A stretch of DNA of 31,396 nucleotides from assembly GCA_045642565.1 (NCBI GenBank), contig JAZUJE010000012.1, positions 1-31,396 of the forward strand. Direction: 5' to 3'. Source of the DNA: UBA1764 sp045642565. Its GTDB lineage: Bacteria > Bacillota > Clostridia > Peptostreptococcales > Anaerovoracaceae. A model generated the notes under the pieces. The model did not search any database. It worked only from the letters and a program-made list of their open reading frames with translations, and was not told the DNA's origin. Numbering within the stretch: position 1 is the stretch's first letter; the number at the start of each line of letters is the position of its first letter. This document shows positions 7,904 to 13,421 of this stretch, one piece after another. The position numbers and the translations under genes were made by a program.

Positions 7904-9165
7904 TGATTAATATTGACGAAAACAATAATGTTATAGAAAAAGAAGAATATAAAGCTATCCTCGTTGGCGTTAGCACCGGCGAGGATATTAGCTATTCAAT
8001 GGAAGAGTTAAAATCTCTTGCAGAAGCTGCTGATACACAGGTGCTTGCAGAAATGGTTCAAAATGTTGACAAGATTAATGCAGGAACCTTTATTGGTAGT
8101 GGAAAGCTTGAAGAGTTGGCTGAAATGTGTAAAAACATGGAGGCCGATTTAGTGATTTTTAATGATGAACTTTCTGGAATGCAAATCAGAAATATCGAAG
8201 ATGCTGTTGATGTTCGTGTTATTGACAGAACTATGCTGATTCTTGATATATTTGCATCACGTGCTATCTCCAGAGAGGGTAAACTTCAAGTTGAACTTGC
8301 GCAATTACAATATCGAATGCCAAGACTTTTAGGCTTTGGTAAATCACTTTCGAGACTTGGCGGTGGAATAGGAACAAGAGGCCCAGGTGAAAAGAAACTT
8401 GAAACTGATAGACGCCATATACAAAGGCGTATGGATGAAATCAAAAAAGAAATAGAAGAGCTTAAAGCTAATAGATCTGTGCAGCGTGCAAAAAGGGAAA
8501 AGTCAGCACTTCCTGTTGCAGCTCTTGTTGGATATACCAATGCAGGCAAATCATCTATTATGAATTGCCTTGTTAAAGAAAAACAAGTATTTGAAAAGGA
8601 CATGCTTTTTGCTACTCTTGATACGGCAAGCAGATTAATTGAACTTGAAGATGGTAAAAAGTTTATATTAATTGATACTGTTGGCTTTGTAAGTAAGTTG
8701 CCGCATGCACTTGTTGATGCTTTTAAGGCAACTCTTGAAGAAGTTGTGAATGCAGATTTACTTATCCATGTTGTTGACGCTTCATTTGATAATCATGATT
8801 TTCAAATTGAAGTTACAGAGAAGGTTTTAAAAGAATTAAAAGCAGATTCAAAAGAGTCACTTTTAGTATTTAATAAAATTGACAAATTAGTTGATTTTAA
8901 TGCGCTTGGTAAAAATTCGTATAATATTTCGGCTAAAACGGGCGTTGGAATCGATGCATTAAAAGATGCTATTGTTTCTAAACTTTTTTCTGATTTTGAA
9001 ATTTGTGAATTACTAATTCCATATGACAAAGGGGAGATTGTTTCATACATTAATGATAGAACAAAGCCTTTGATAACAAAATATGAATCAGAAGGCACCT
9101 TTATTAGAGTCGAGCTTAATGAAGCGGACAGAAACAGATTATGTCAATACTTTATAAAACGGTAG
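7903..9165 (+). CDS. hflX: Ribosome-associated GTPase HflX
   Basis: 420 residues; GTPase that binds 50S and splits stalled ribosomes under stress. N-terminal nucleotide-binding domain (about 1-190, with GSGKLEELAE and the signature GIGTRGPGEKKLETDRR), a helical coiled linker, then the G domain: G1 GYTNAGKSS (from about 210), G3 DTVGF, G4 NKID, G5-like SAKTGVG. A small C-terminal domain includes IPYDKGEIVSYI. No Shine-Dalgarno precedes the ATG, so the 1-nt TAATG overlap with hslU probably couples translation. The 3' end overlaps yigZ by 25 nt. Confidence 0.95.
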   Translation: MINIDENNNVIEKEEYKAILVGVSTGEDISYSMEELKSLAEAADTQVLAEMVQNVDKINAGTFIGSGKLEELAEMCKNMEADLVIFNDELSGMQIRNIEDAVDVRVIDRTMLILDIFASRAISREGKLQVELAQLQYRMPRLLGFGKSLSRLGGGIGTRGPGEKKLETDRRHIQRRMDEIKKEIEELKANRSVQRAKREKSALPVAALVGYTNAGKSSIMNCLVKEKQVFEKDMLFATLDTASRLIELEDGKKFILIDTVGFVSKLPHALVDAFKATLEEVVNADLLIHVVDASFDNHDFQIEVTEKVLKELKADSKESLLVFNKIDKLVDFNALGKNSYNISAKTGVGIDALKDAIVSKLFSDFEICELLIPYDKGEIVSYINDRTKPLITKYESEGTFIRVELNEADRNRLCQYFIKR

Positions 9166-9749
9166 CGAAACCGGCAGAAGCTACTCAAATAATTGAAAAG
9201 TCGCGTTTTATTGCGCATATAAAATCTGTATCTTCTAAAGAGGATGCTGATAATTTTGTTGCCGAAATACGCAAACAATATAAAGATGCAACGCATAATG
9301 TGCCTGCATATGTAATAGGTGATAAGATGCAAATTCAATGGGCCTCAGATGATGGGGAACCGCAAGGAACATCTGGCGCGCCTATGGTTCAAATGCTCGT
9401 GGGTGAAGGCCTTACAAATGTTTGTGTAGTGGTTACACGTTATTTTGGCGGAGTTAAGCTTGGCACTGGCGGATTGGTTCGTGCATATACTTCAACTGCA
9501 AAATTGGCAATAGACGCCGCCGGAGTATTTGAAGTTAGAGATTTTAAGCAAATTGACCTGCAAATTCCGTATAATTTATTGGCAAAACTTCAAAATTCCG
9601 AAAAAGAAATGCCATTTACAATTCTTTCTATCGAATATGCAGAAGATCTTAAAATAACACTTTCATTTGAGGCTGAACACGAAGAAAAAATCATGCTATT
9701 TCTTACAGATTTTACCAAGGGGAAATTTCAAAAAAGTACGAATAAATAG
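9141..9749 (+). CDS. yigZ: YigZ/IMPACT family protein
   Basis: 202 residues; UPF0029/IMPACT family, related to eukaryotic IMPACT. Bacterial function is not settled, although ribosome or translation links are proposed. The core shows KSRFIAHIKSV, SDDGEPQGTSGAPM and VVVTRYFGGVKLGTGGLVRAYT, then a C-terminal DUF1949-like ferredoxin fold (about 135-200). The start lies inside the end of hflX, with no clear ribosome binding site, so translation is probably coupled. The TAG stop is directly followed by the tRNA promoter. No terminator lies between, so read-through into the tRNA genes is possible. Confidence 0.9.
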   Translation: MSILYKTVAKPAEATQIIEKSRFIAHIKSVSSKEDADNFVAEIRKQYKDATHNVPAYVIGDKMQIQWASDDGEPQGTSGAPMVQMLVGEGLTNVCVVVTRYFGGVKLGTGGLVRAYTSTAKLAIDAAGVFEVRDFKQIDLQIPYNLLAKLQNSEKEMPFTILSIEYAEDLKITLSFEAEHEEKIMLFLTDFTKGKFQKSTNK

Positions 9750-9781
9750 TTGACAAAGCTTTGATTTTGCCTTAATATAAT
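9750..9781 (+). promoter_or_regulatory. Promoter of the tRNA array
   Basis: TTGACA (9750-9755) begins right after the yigZ stop. The -10 lies within TTAATATAAT: TAATAT at 9773-9778 (17-bp spacer) or TATAAT at 9776-9781 (20-bp spacer). A GC-rich leader with short inverted repeat ACGCG/CGCGT precedes the first tRNA. Confidence 0.65.
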
Positions 9782-9815
9782 AAGGCACGCGGTAAAAGCG
9801 CGCGTTTGCTGGTGT

Positions 9816-9891
9816 GGGAGTTTAGCTCAGCTGGGAGAGCATCTGCCTTACAAGCAGGGGGTCACAGGTTCGAGCCCTGTAACTCCCACCA
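9816..9891 (+). tRNA. tRNA-Val (TAC)
   Basis: 76 nt with encoded CCA. Acceptor GGGAGTT pairs with AACTCCC, discriminator A. The anticodon loop CTTACAA gives TAC. The anticodon stem closes with one T-G pair at 27-43. First gene of the array. Confidence 0.97.
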
Positions 9892-9899
9892 GTTTCTGC

Positions 9900-9976
9900 G
9901 GTCGGGTAGTTCAGTTGGTTAGAATGCCAGCCTGTCACGCTGGAGGTCACGAGTTCGAGCCTCGTTCCGATCGCCA
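9900..9976 (+). tRNA. tRNA-Asp (GTC)
   Basis: 77 nt with CCA and discriminator G. The anticodon loop CTGTCAC sits in stem CCAGC/GCTGG. The acceptor has G-T pairs at 2-71 and 7-66. The GUC anticodon is a queuosine target. A run of eight T follows one base after CCA. Confidence 0.97.
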
Positions 9977-10005
9977 ATTTTTTTTAATTAAATATGCTTG
10001 GATAC

Positions 10006-10080
10006 GCTGGCGTGGCTCAACGGTAGAGCAGCTGATTTGTAATCAGCAGGTTGTTGGTTCGATTCCGATCGCCAGCTCCA
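10006..10080 (+). tRNA. tRNA-Thr (TGT)
   Basis: Acceptor GCTGGCG/CGCCAGC, anticodon loop TTTGTAA in stem GCTGA/TCAGC, CCA encoded. Confidence 0.97.
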
Positions 10081-10084
10081 AATT

Positions 10085-10169
10085 GGAGGGATTCCCGAGT
10101 GGCCAAAGGGGACGGACTGTAAATCCGCTAGCTAAGCTTTCGATGGTTCAAATCCATCTCCCTCCACCA
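10085..10169 (+). tRNA. tRNA-Tyr (GTA)
   Basis: Class II tRNA of 85 nt with a long variable arm. Acceptor GGAGGGA/TCCCTCC, anticodon loop CTGTAAA, CCA encoded. The GUA anticodon is a queuosine target. Confidence 0.96.
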
Positions 10170-10176
10170 ATTGTAA

Positions 10177-10251
10177 GCGGAAGTGGCTCAGGGGTAGAGC
10201 ATCGCCTTGCCAAGGCGAGGGTCGCGAGTTCGAATCTCGTCTTCCGCTCCA
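10177..10251 (+). tRNA. tRNA-Gly (GCC)
   Basis: Acceptor GCGGAAG/CTTCCGC, anticodon stem TCGCC/GGCGA with loop TTGCCAA, CCA encoded. A six-T run follows. Confidence 0.97.
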
Positions 10252-10259
10252 AATTTTTT

Positions 10260-10333
<74 letters not shown>

Positions 10334-10335
10334 CA

Positions 10336-10360
10336 AAAAAAGACCGGCCTTACCGCCGGT
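10336..10360 (-). terminator. Minus-strand intrinsic terminator inside the tRNA array
   Basis: ACCGGC (10343-10348) pairs with GCCGGT (10355-10360) around a 6-nt loop. On the minus strand seven T follow the stem. On the plus strand the hairpin is followed by TTATAAATG, not a T-run, so plus-strand termination should be weak. Confidence 0.55.
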
Positions 10361-10373
10361 TATAAATGTATAC

Positions 10374-10450
10374 GGGCTCATAGCTCAGCTGGATAGAGCA
10401 GCGGCCTTCTAAGCCGCGTGTCGGGGGTTCGAATCCCTTTGGGCTCACCA
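10374..10450 (+). tRNA. tRNA-Arg (TCT)
   Basis: Anticodon stem GCGGC/GCCGC with loop CTTCTAA. The acceptor contains G-T pairs at 2-71 and 5-68. CCA encoded. First tRNA after the internal hairpin. Confidence 0.96.
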
Positions 10451-10454
10451 ATTC

Positions 10455-10529
10455 TGGGGTATAGCCAAGCGGTAAGGCACCAGGTTTTGATCCTGGCATT
10501 CGTAGGTTCAAATCCTGCTACCCCAGCCA
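10455..10529 (+). tRNA. tRNA-Gln (TTG)
   Basis: Acceptor TGGGGTA/TACCCCA, anticodon stem CCAGG/CCTGG with loop TTTTGAT, discriminator G, CCA encoded. Confidence 0.96.
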
Positions 10530-10537
10530 AAGCTTGT

Positions 10538-10613
10538 GACCCATTAGCTCAGGCGGTAGAGCACATGACTTTTAATCATGGTGTCCCGAGTTCGAGTCTC
10601 GGATGGGTCACCA
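10538..10613 (+). tRNA. tRNA-Lys (TTT)
   Basis: Acceptor GACCCAT/ATGGGTC, anticodon stem CATGA/TCATG with loop CTTTTAA, CCA encoded. A six-T run follows. Confidence 0.97.
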
Positions 10614-10633
10614 ATTTTTTAGGACAGGCTTGC

Positions 10634-10721
10634 GGAGATATGGCCGAGCGGCTGAAGGCACCGGTCTTGAAAACCGGACATGTGAAAGCATGCGTGGGTT
10701 CAAATCCTACTATCTCCGCCA
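10634..10721 (+). tRNA. tRNA-Ser (TGA)
   Basis: Class II, 88 nt. Acceptor GGAGATA/TATCTCC, anticodon loop CTTGAAA, long variable arm with CATG/CATG pairing, discriminator G, CCA. A six-T run starts right after CCA. Confidence 0.96.
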
Positions 10722-10733
10722 TTTTTTCTACTT

Positions 10734-10824
10734 GGGGAAGTACTCAAGAGGCTGAAGAGGACGGTTTGCTAAACCGTTAGGGTTCGCAAGGGCCGCGCGA
10801 GTTCGAATCTCGCCTTTCCCGCCA
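10734..10824 (+). tRNA. tRNA-Ser (GCT)
   Basis: Class II, 91 nt. Acceptor GGGGAAG/CTTTCCC, anticodon stem ACGGT/ACCGT with loop TTGCTAA, long variable arm, discriminator G, CCA. Confidence 0.96.
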
Positions 10825-10841
10825 TACGCTTTATCATTTTT

Positions 10842-10917
10842 AGGGGTATAGCTCAGTTGGTAGAGCAGCGGTCTCCAAAACCGCGTGCCGAGGGTTCGAG
10901 CCCTTCTGCCCCTGCCA
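10842..10917 (+). tRNA. tRNA-Trp (CCA)
   Basis: Acceptor AGGGGTA/TGCCCCT, anticodon stem GCGGT/ACCGC with loop CTCCAAA, discriminator G, CCA encoded. Confidence 0.97.
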
Positions 10918-10929
10918 ATAAAAATATAT

Positions 10930-11006
10930 CGGGGTGTAGCGCAGTTTGGTAGCGCAACTGGTTTGGGACCAGTAGGCCGCACGTTCAAATCGTGTCACCC
11001 CGACCA
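10930..11006 (+). tRNA. tRNA-Pro (TGG)
   Basis: Acceptor CGGGGTG/CACCCCG, anticodon stem ACTGG/CCAGT with loop TTTGGGA, CCA encoded. The 3' end GACCA can pair with TGGTC just downstream, across a T-rich loop. Confidence 0.97.
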
Positions 11007-11024
11007 TATTTTTGGTCATCTTAA

Positions 11025-11101
11025 GGGCCTTTAGCTCAGTTGGTCAGAGCATCCGGCTCATAACCGGCGTGTCCCGGGTTCAAGTCCCTGAAGGCCCACC
11101 A
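11025..11101 (+). tRNA. tRNA-Met (CAT), elongator type or tRNA-Ile2
   Basis: Acceptor GGGCCTT/AAGGCCC, loop CTCATAA, CCA encoded. The paired G1-C72 rules out an initiator. From sequence alone I cannot separate elongator Met from a lysidine-modified Ile2. The anticodon stem has a T-C mismatch at 27-43. Confidence 0.9.
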
Positions 11102-11111
11102 TATTTAATAT

Positions 11112-11187
11112 GCCCAGATAGCTCAGTCGGTAGAGCAGTAGACTGAAAATTTTCGTGTGGCTGGTTCGATTCCGGCTCTGGGCACCA
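11112..11187 (+). tRNA. tRNA-Phe (GAA), weak anticodon stem
   Basis: Acceptor GCCCAGA/TCTGGGC, loop CTGAAAA, CCA encoded. The anticodon stem GTAGA/TTTTC has a T-T mismatch (28-42) and a G-T pair (30-40), unlike the fully paired stem usual for this tRNA. Acceptor, D and T arms are sound. Confidence 0.92.
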
Positions 11188-11188
11188 T

Positions 11189-11220
11189 AAAAAGCACAGC
11201 ATGGCTGTGTTTTTTATTTT
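11189..11220 (+). terminator. Terminator of the tRNA array
   Basis: CACAGC (11195-11200), loop ATG, GCTGTG (11204-11209), then six or more T. The A-run before the stem extends the pairing. It starts 2 nt after the tRNA-Phe CCA. Confidence 0.9.
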
Positions 11221-11225
11221 ATCTA

Positions 11226-11237
11226 TGTTAGTATAGT
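11226..11237 (+). promoter_or_regulatory. Possible extended -10 promoter of the radical SAM gene
   Basis: TG (11226-11227), one base, then TAGTAT (11229-11234) would place +1 at the ATG (11241). TATAGT (11232-11237) overlaps it but is too close. I see no convincing -35 in the preceding T-rich terminator tail. Confidence 0.35.
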
Positions 11238-11240
11238 CTT

Positions 11241-12140
11241 ATGGATAATTTTAGAGATTTACATTACAATTCAATATCTAATTATTTGAAAAATAATTTT
11301 GGGCAACGCATAGTAAAACTCTCTTTAGATGCCGGTTTAACTTGTCCAAATAGAGACGGTACATTAGCTTATGGCGGTTGCAGTTTTTGTCTTGGAGGAA
11401 GCGGTGAGTTTACCTCAAATATTGATGATCAAATTAAATCTGCCAGAGAAAAATGGAACGAGCCGGTAAAATTTATAGCCTATTTTCAAAGCTATACCAA
11501 TACTTATGCTAATGCCGAATATTTGCGGATGATTTGGGATGAAGCTTTATCGCATGAAGATGTAATAGGGTTGGCTATTGCCACCAGGCCGGATTGTATT
11601 GACGGGGAAGTATTAGATGCTTTATGTGATTTTAATAAACGCTGTTTTTTGTGGGTTGAATTAGGGCTTCAAACGGCAAATGAACAAACGGCGTATAAAT
11701 TTAACAGATGCTATCAAAATGCCGCATTTGAAAACGCTATGAGTATTCTATCTAATTGCGGAATAAAAACCGTTATACACTTGATTTTAGGGCTTCCGGG
11801 CGAAGATAAACAACAGTATCTATCTTCTGCAGAGTACGTTGCAAAATTTAATCCATTTGGGATAAAGTTACATATGTTGCACATACTTAAGGGAACAACA
11901 ATGGGTGACGAATTTAAGCAGCATCCATGGCAATTGTTAACTGAAGCAGAATATGTCAGTTCTATAGTTGATATACTTGAAAGACTTCCAAAAGATATAA
12001 CGATACATCGCCTTACGGGTGATGCTCCTAAAGATAAGTTAATTGCGCCGGAATGGTCGAAAGATAAACATAAAGTATTAAATTCAATTCAGCATGAGTT
12101 TTCTGTTAGGAACTCATATCAAGGCAAATTAAAAGAGTAG
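11241..12140 (+). CDS. yhcC: Radical SAM protein, YhcC/TIGR01212 family
   Basis: 299 residues, usual for the family. The SAM-cleaving 4Fe-4S site is read as C35, C47 and C50 in CPNRDGTLAYGGCSFC, the long-spaced arrangement typical of TIGR01212. Other conserved parts are IAYFQSYTNTYA, ATRPDCIDGEVLD, LWVELGLQTANEQT, LILGLPGEDKQQYL and IHRLTGDAPKDKLIAPEWS. Function is unproven. The gene lacks a Shine-Dalgarno and starts 20 nt after the tRNA terminator tail. Its TAG stop lies inside a hairpin shared with the convergent tdk. Confidence 0.9.
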   Translation: MDNFRDLHYNSISNYLKNNFGQRIVKLSLDAGLTCPNRDGTLAYGGCSFCLGGSGEFTSNIDDQIKSAREKWNEPVKFIAYFQSYTNTYANAEYLRMIWDEALSHEDVIGLAIATRPDCIDGEVLDALCDFNKRCFLWVELGLQTANEQTAYKFNRCYQNAAFENAMSILSNCGIKTVIHLILGLPGEDKQQYLSSAEYVAKFNPFGIKLHMLHILKGTTMGDEFKQHPWQLLTEAEYVSSIVDILERLPKDITIHRLTGDAPKDKLIAPEWSKDKHKVLNSIQHEFSVRNSYQGKLKE

Positions 12141-12158
12141 CTTTTGCTACTCTTTTTT
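12131..12158. terminator. Bidirectional terminator shared by the radical SAM gene and tdk
   Basis: Perfect 11-bp inverted repeat AAAAGAGTAGC (12131-12141) and its complement (12146-12156), with TTTT loop. T-runs lie on both strands. The stems contain both stop codons: TAG at 12138-12140 (+) and 12147-12149 (-). Confidence 0.9.
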
Positions 12159-12746
12159 CTTGCTAAATTCGGGACCCAAGTCGTGTGCCATATAATGCTT
12201 TCTACAAAGAGAAACATACATATCATTTCCGCCGATTACGACTTGTTCTCCTTCTGTTACCATTTTACCATCTACAACTCTGGCTACCATAGTGGCTTTT
12301 CGTCCGCAATGGCAAATGGTTTTGATTTCTTCTATTTTGTCTGCATATACAAGTAAATAATGAGAGCCTTCAAACAATTCATTTTGGAAGTCATTTTTTA
12401 ATCCATAGCATAGAACAGGGCAGGAATGTATATCAACAATTCTTGCAAGTTCTATTACTTGGTGCTTTTTTAAGAATTGCGCTTCATCTATTAAAATACA
12501 ATCGATATGTTGTTCAGAGTTTTTGCTTATGAATAACTTCTCTATATCTGTTTGACTGTCAATTATTAGTGCATCTCTGCTAATACCAATTCTACTTGTA
12601 ATTTTTCCAACCCCATATCTATCGTCAATGGATGGAGCTAAAGTAAGTATGTTTTTGCCACGCTCCTCATAATTGTGGGCTACTTTTATTAAGTCTATAG
12701 ATTTGCCAGCATTCATAGTGCTGTATCTGTAATATAATTGTGCCAT
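12147..12746 (-). CDS. tdk: Thymidine kinase (type II)
   Basis: 199 residues; phosphorylates thymidine to dTMP for salvage. The start is placed at 12746 (MAQLYYRYS), which matches the family N-terminus and follows AAGGAG; a longer reading frame to 12791 has no such support. P-loop STMNAGKS (about 9-16), Walker B CILIDEAQFL, substrate-contacting GLKNDFQNELFEGS, and zinc ligands CHCGRKA plus CRKH. Its stop lies in a hairpin shared with the radical SAM gene. It is transcribed divergently from queH. Confidence 0.95.
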   Translation of the reverse strand: MAQLYYRYSTMNAGKSIDLIKVAHNYEERGKNILTLAPSIDDRYGVGKITSRIGISRDALIIDSQTDIEKLFISKNSEQHIDCILIDEAQFLKKHQVIELARIVDIHSCPVLCYGLKNDFQNELFEGSHYLLVYADKIEEIKTICHCGRKATMVARVVDGKMVTEGEQVVIGGNDMYVSLCRKHYMAHDLGPEFSKKKE

Positions 12747-12766
12747 ATTTATTCTCCTTGCTATAT

Positions 12767-12791
12767 ATTGTAGCACGAAATTTATGCTCAA
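12767..12791 (-). promoter_or_regulatory. Probable tdk promoter (extended -10)
   Basis: On the minus strand TG-C-TACAAT (-10 at 12767-12772) forms an extended -10. It predicts a leader of only about 14 nt, which still includes AAGGAG. A poor -35-like TTGAGC lies at 12786-12791. Confidence 0.45.
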
Positions 12792-12817
12792 TGTTAGAAC
12801 TTAATAAGGCTTTTTTG

Positions 12818-12826
12818 TGGTAAAAT
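12818..12826 (+). promoter_or_regulatory. Extended -10 promoter of the queH-priA operon
   Basis: TG-G-TAAAAT (-10 at 12821-12826) ends 7 nt before the queH ATG. There is no recognisable -35 and no Shine-Dalgarno. Confidence 0.5.
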
Positions 12827-12833
12827 ATAGTGT

Positions 12834-13421
12834 ATGTCTGAAAATAGGAAAAAATTGCTTTTACATAGTTGTTGTGGCCCTTGTTCTACTGCCGTTATAG
12901 AGCGTTTGGTAGAAGATTTTGACGTAACAGTGTTTTATTATAATCCGAATATTACAGATTCTGATGAATATTTACATCGTAAATCAGAAGAAGAACGCTT
13001 TATTAGAGAATATTGTGCTAATACAGGCAGACATATTGATTATATTGATGGAGAATACTGTCCTGCTGAATATTTGGAATATGTCAAAGGCCTTGAAAAT
13101 GAGCCGGAAGGTGGAATGCGTTGCAAGAAATGTTTTGAGCTTAGACTCGCTAAAACCGCAGAACTTGCAAAAAAATTAAACTTTGATTGTTTTGATACCA
13201 CATTAACAGTAAGCCCATATAAGAATTATGATAATATCAGCGTCATTGCAAGCAAACTTGCAGATGAGTATGCTGTTGAATACTTATCCGGAAATTATAA
13301 AAAGCAAAACGGATATCAAAGATCGATAGAATTATCTAAGGAATATGGTTTATATCGTCAACATTATTGTGGATGTGATTTTTCAAAGCATAGTTTGGAG
13401 TCAAGAGGTGCAGAATCATGA
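12834..13421 (+). CDS. queH: Epoxyqueuosine reductase QueH
   Basis: 195 residues; former DUF208, an iron-sulfur enzyme that carries out the last step of tRNA queuosine synthesis, non-homologous to QueG. Cys motifs: LLHSCCGPCSTA at about 9-20, MRCKKCFELRL near 100 and HYCGCDF near 180, the set expected for the 4Fe-4S cluster and adjacent metal site. The TTLTVSPYKNYD segment is family-typical. The start follows an extended -10 by 7 nt with no ribosome binding site, so it may be leaderless. It overlaps priA by 4 nt (ATGA). Confidence 0.93.
   Translation: MSENRKKLLLHSCCGPCSTAVIERLVEDFDVTVFYYNPNITDSDEYLHRKSEEERFIREYCANTGRHIDYIDGEYCPAEYLEYVKGLENEPEGGMRCKKCFELRLAKTAELAKKLNFDCFDTTLTVSPYKNYDNISVIASKLADEYAVEYLSGNYKKQNGYQRSIELSKEYGLYRQHYCGCDFSKHSLESRGAES

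Noticed and set aside
11100..11112. Palindrome CATATTTAATATG between tRNA-Met and tRNA-Phe as an operator
   Set aside because: It is short, AT-rich and partly made of the CCA end; it could arise by chance.
12747..12791. Longer N-terminus for tdk, starting at 12791
   Set aside because: The family N-terminus MAQLYY begins at 12746 with AAGGAG in front; the extension covers the likely promoter.
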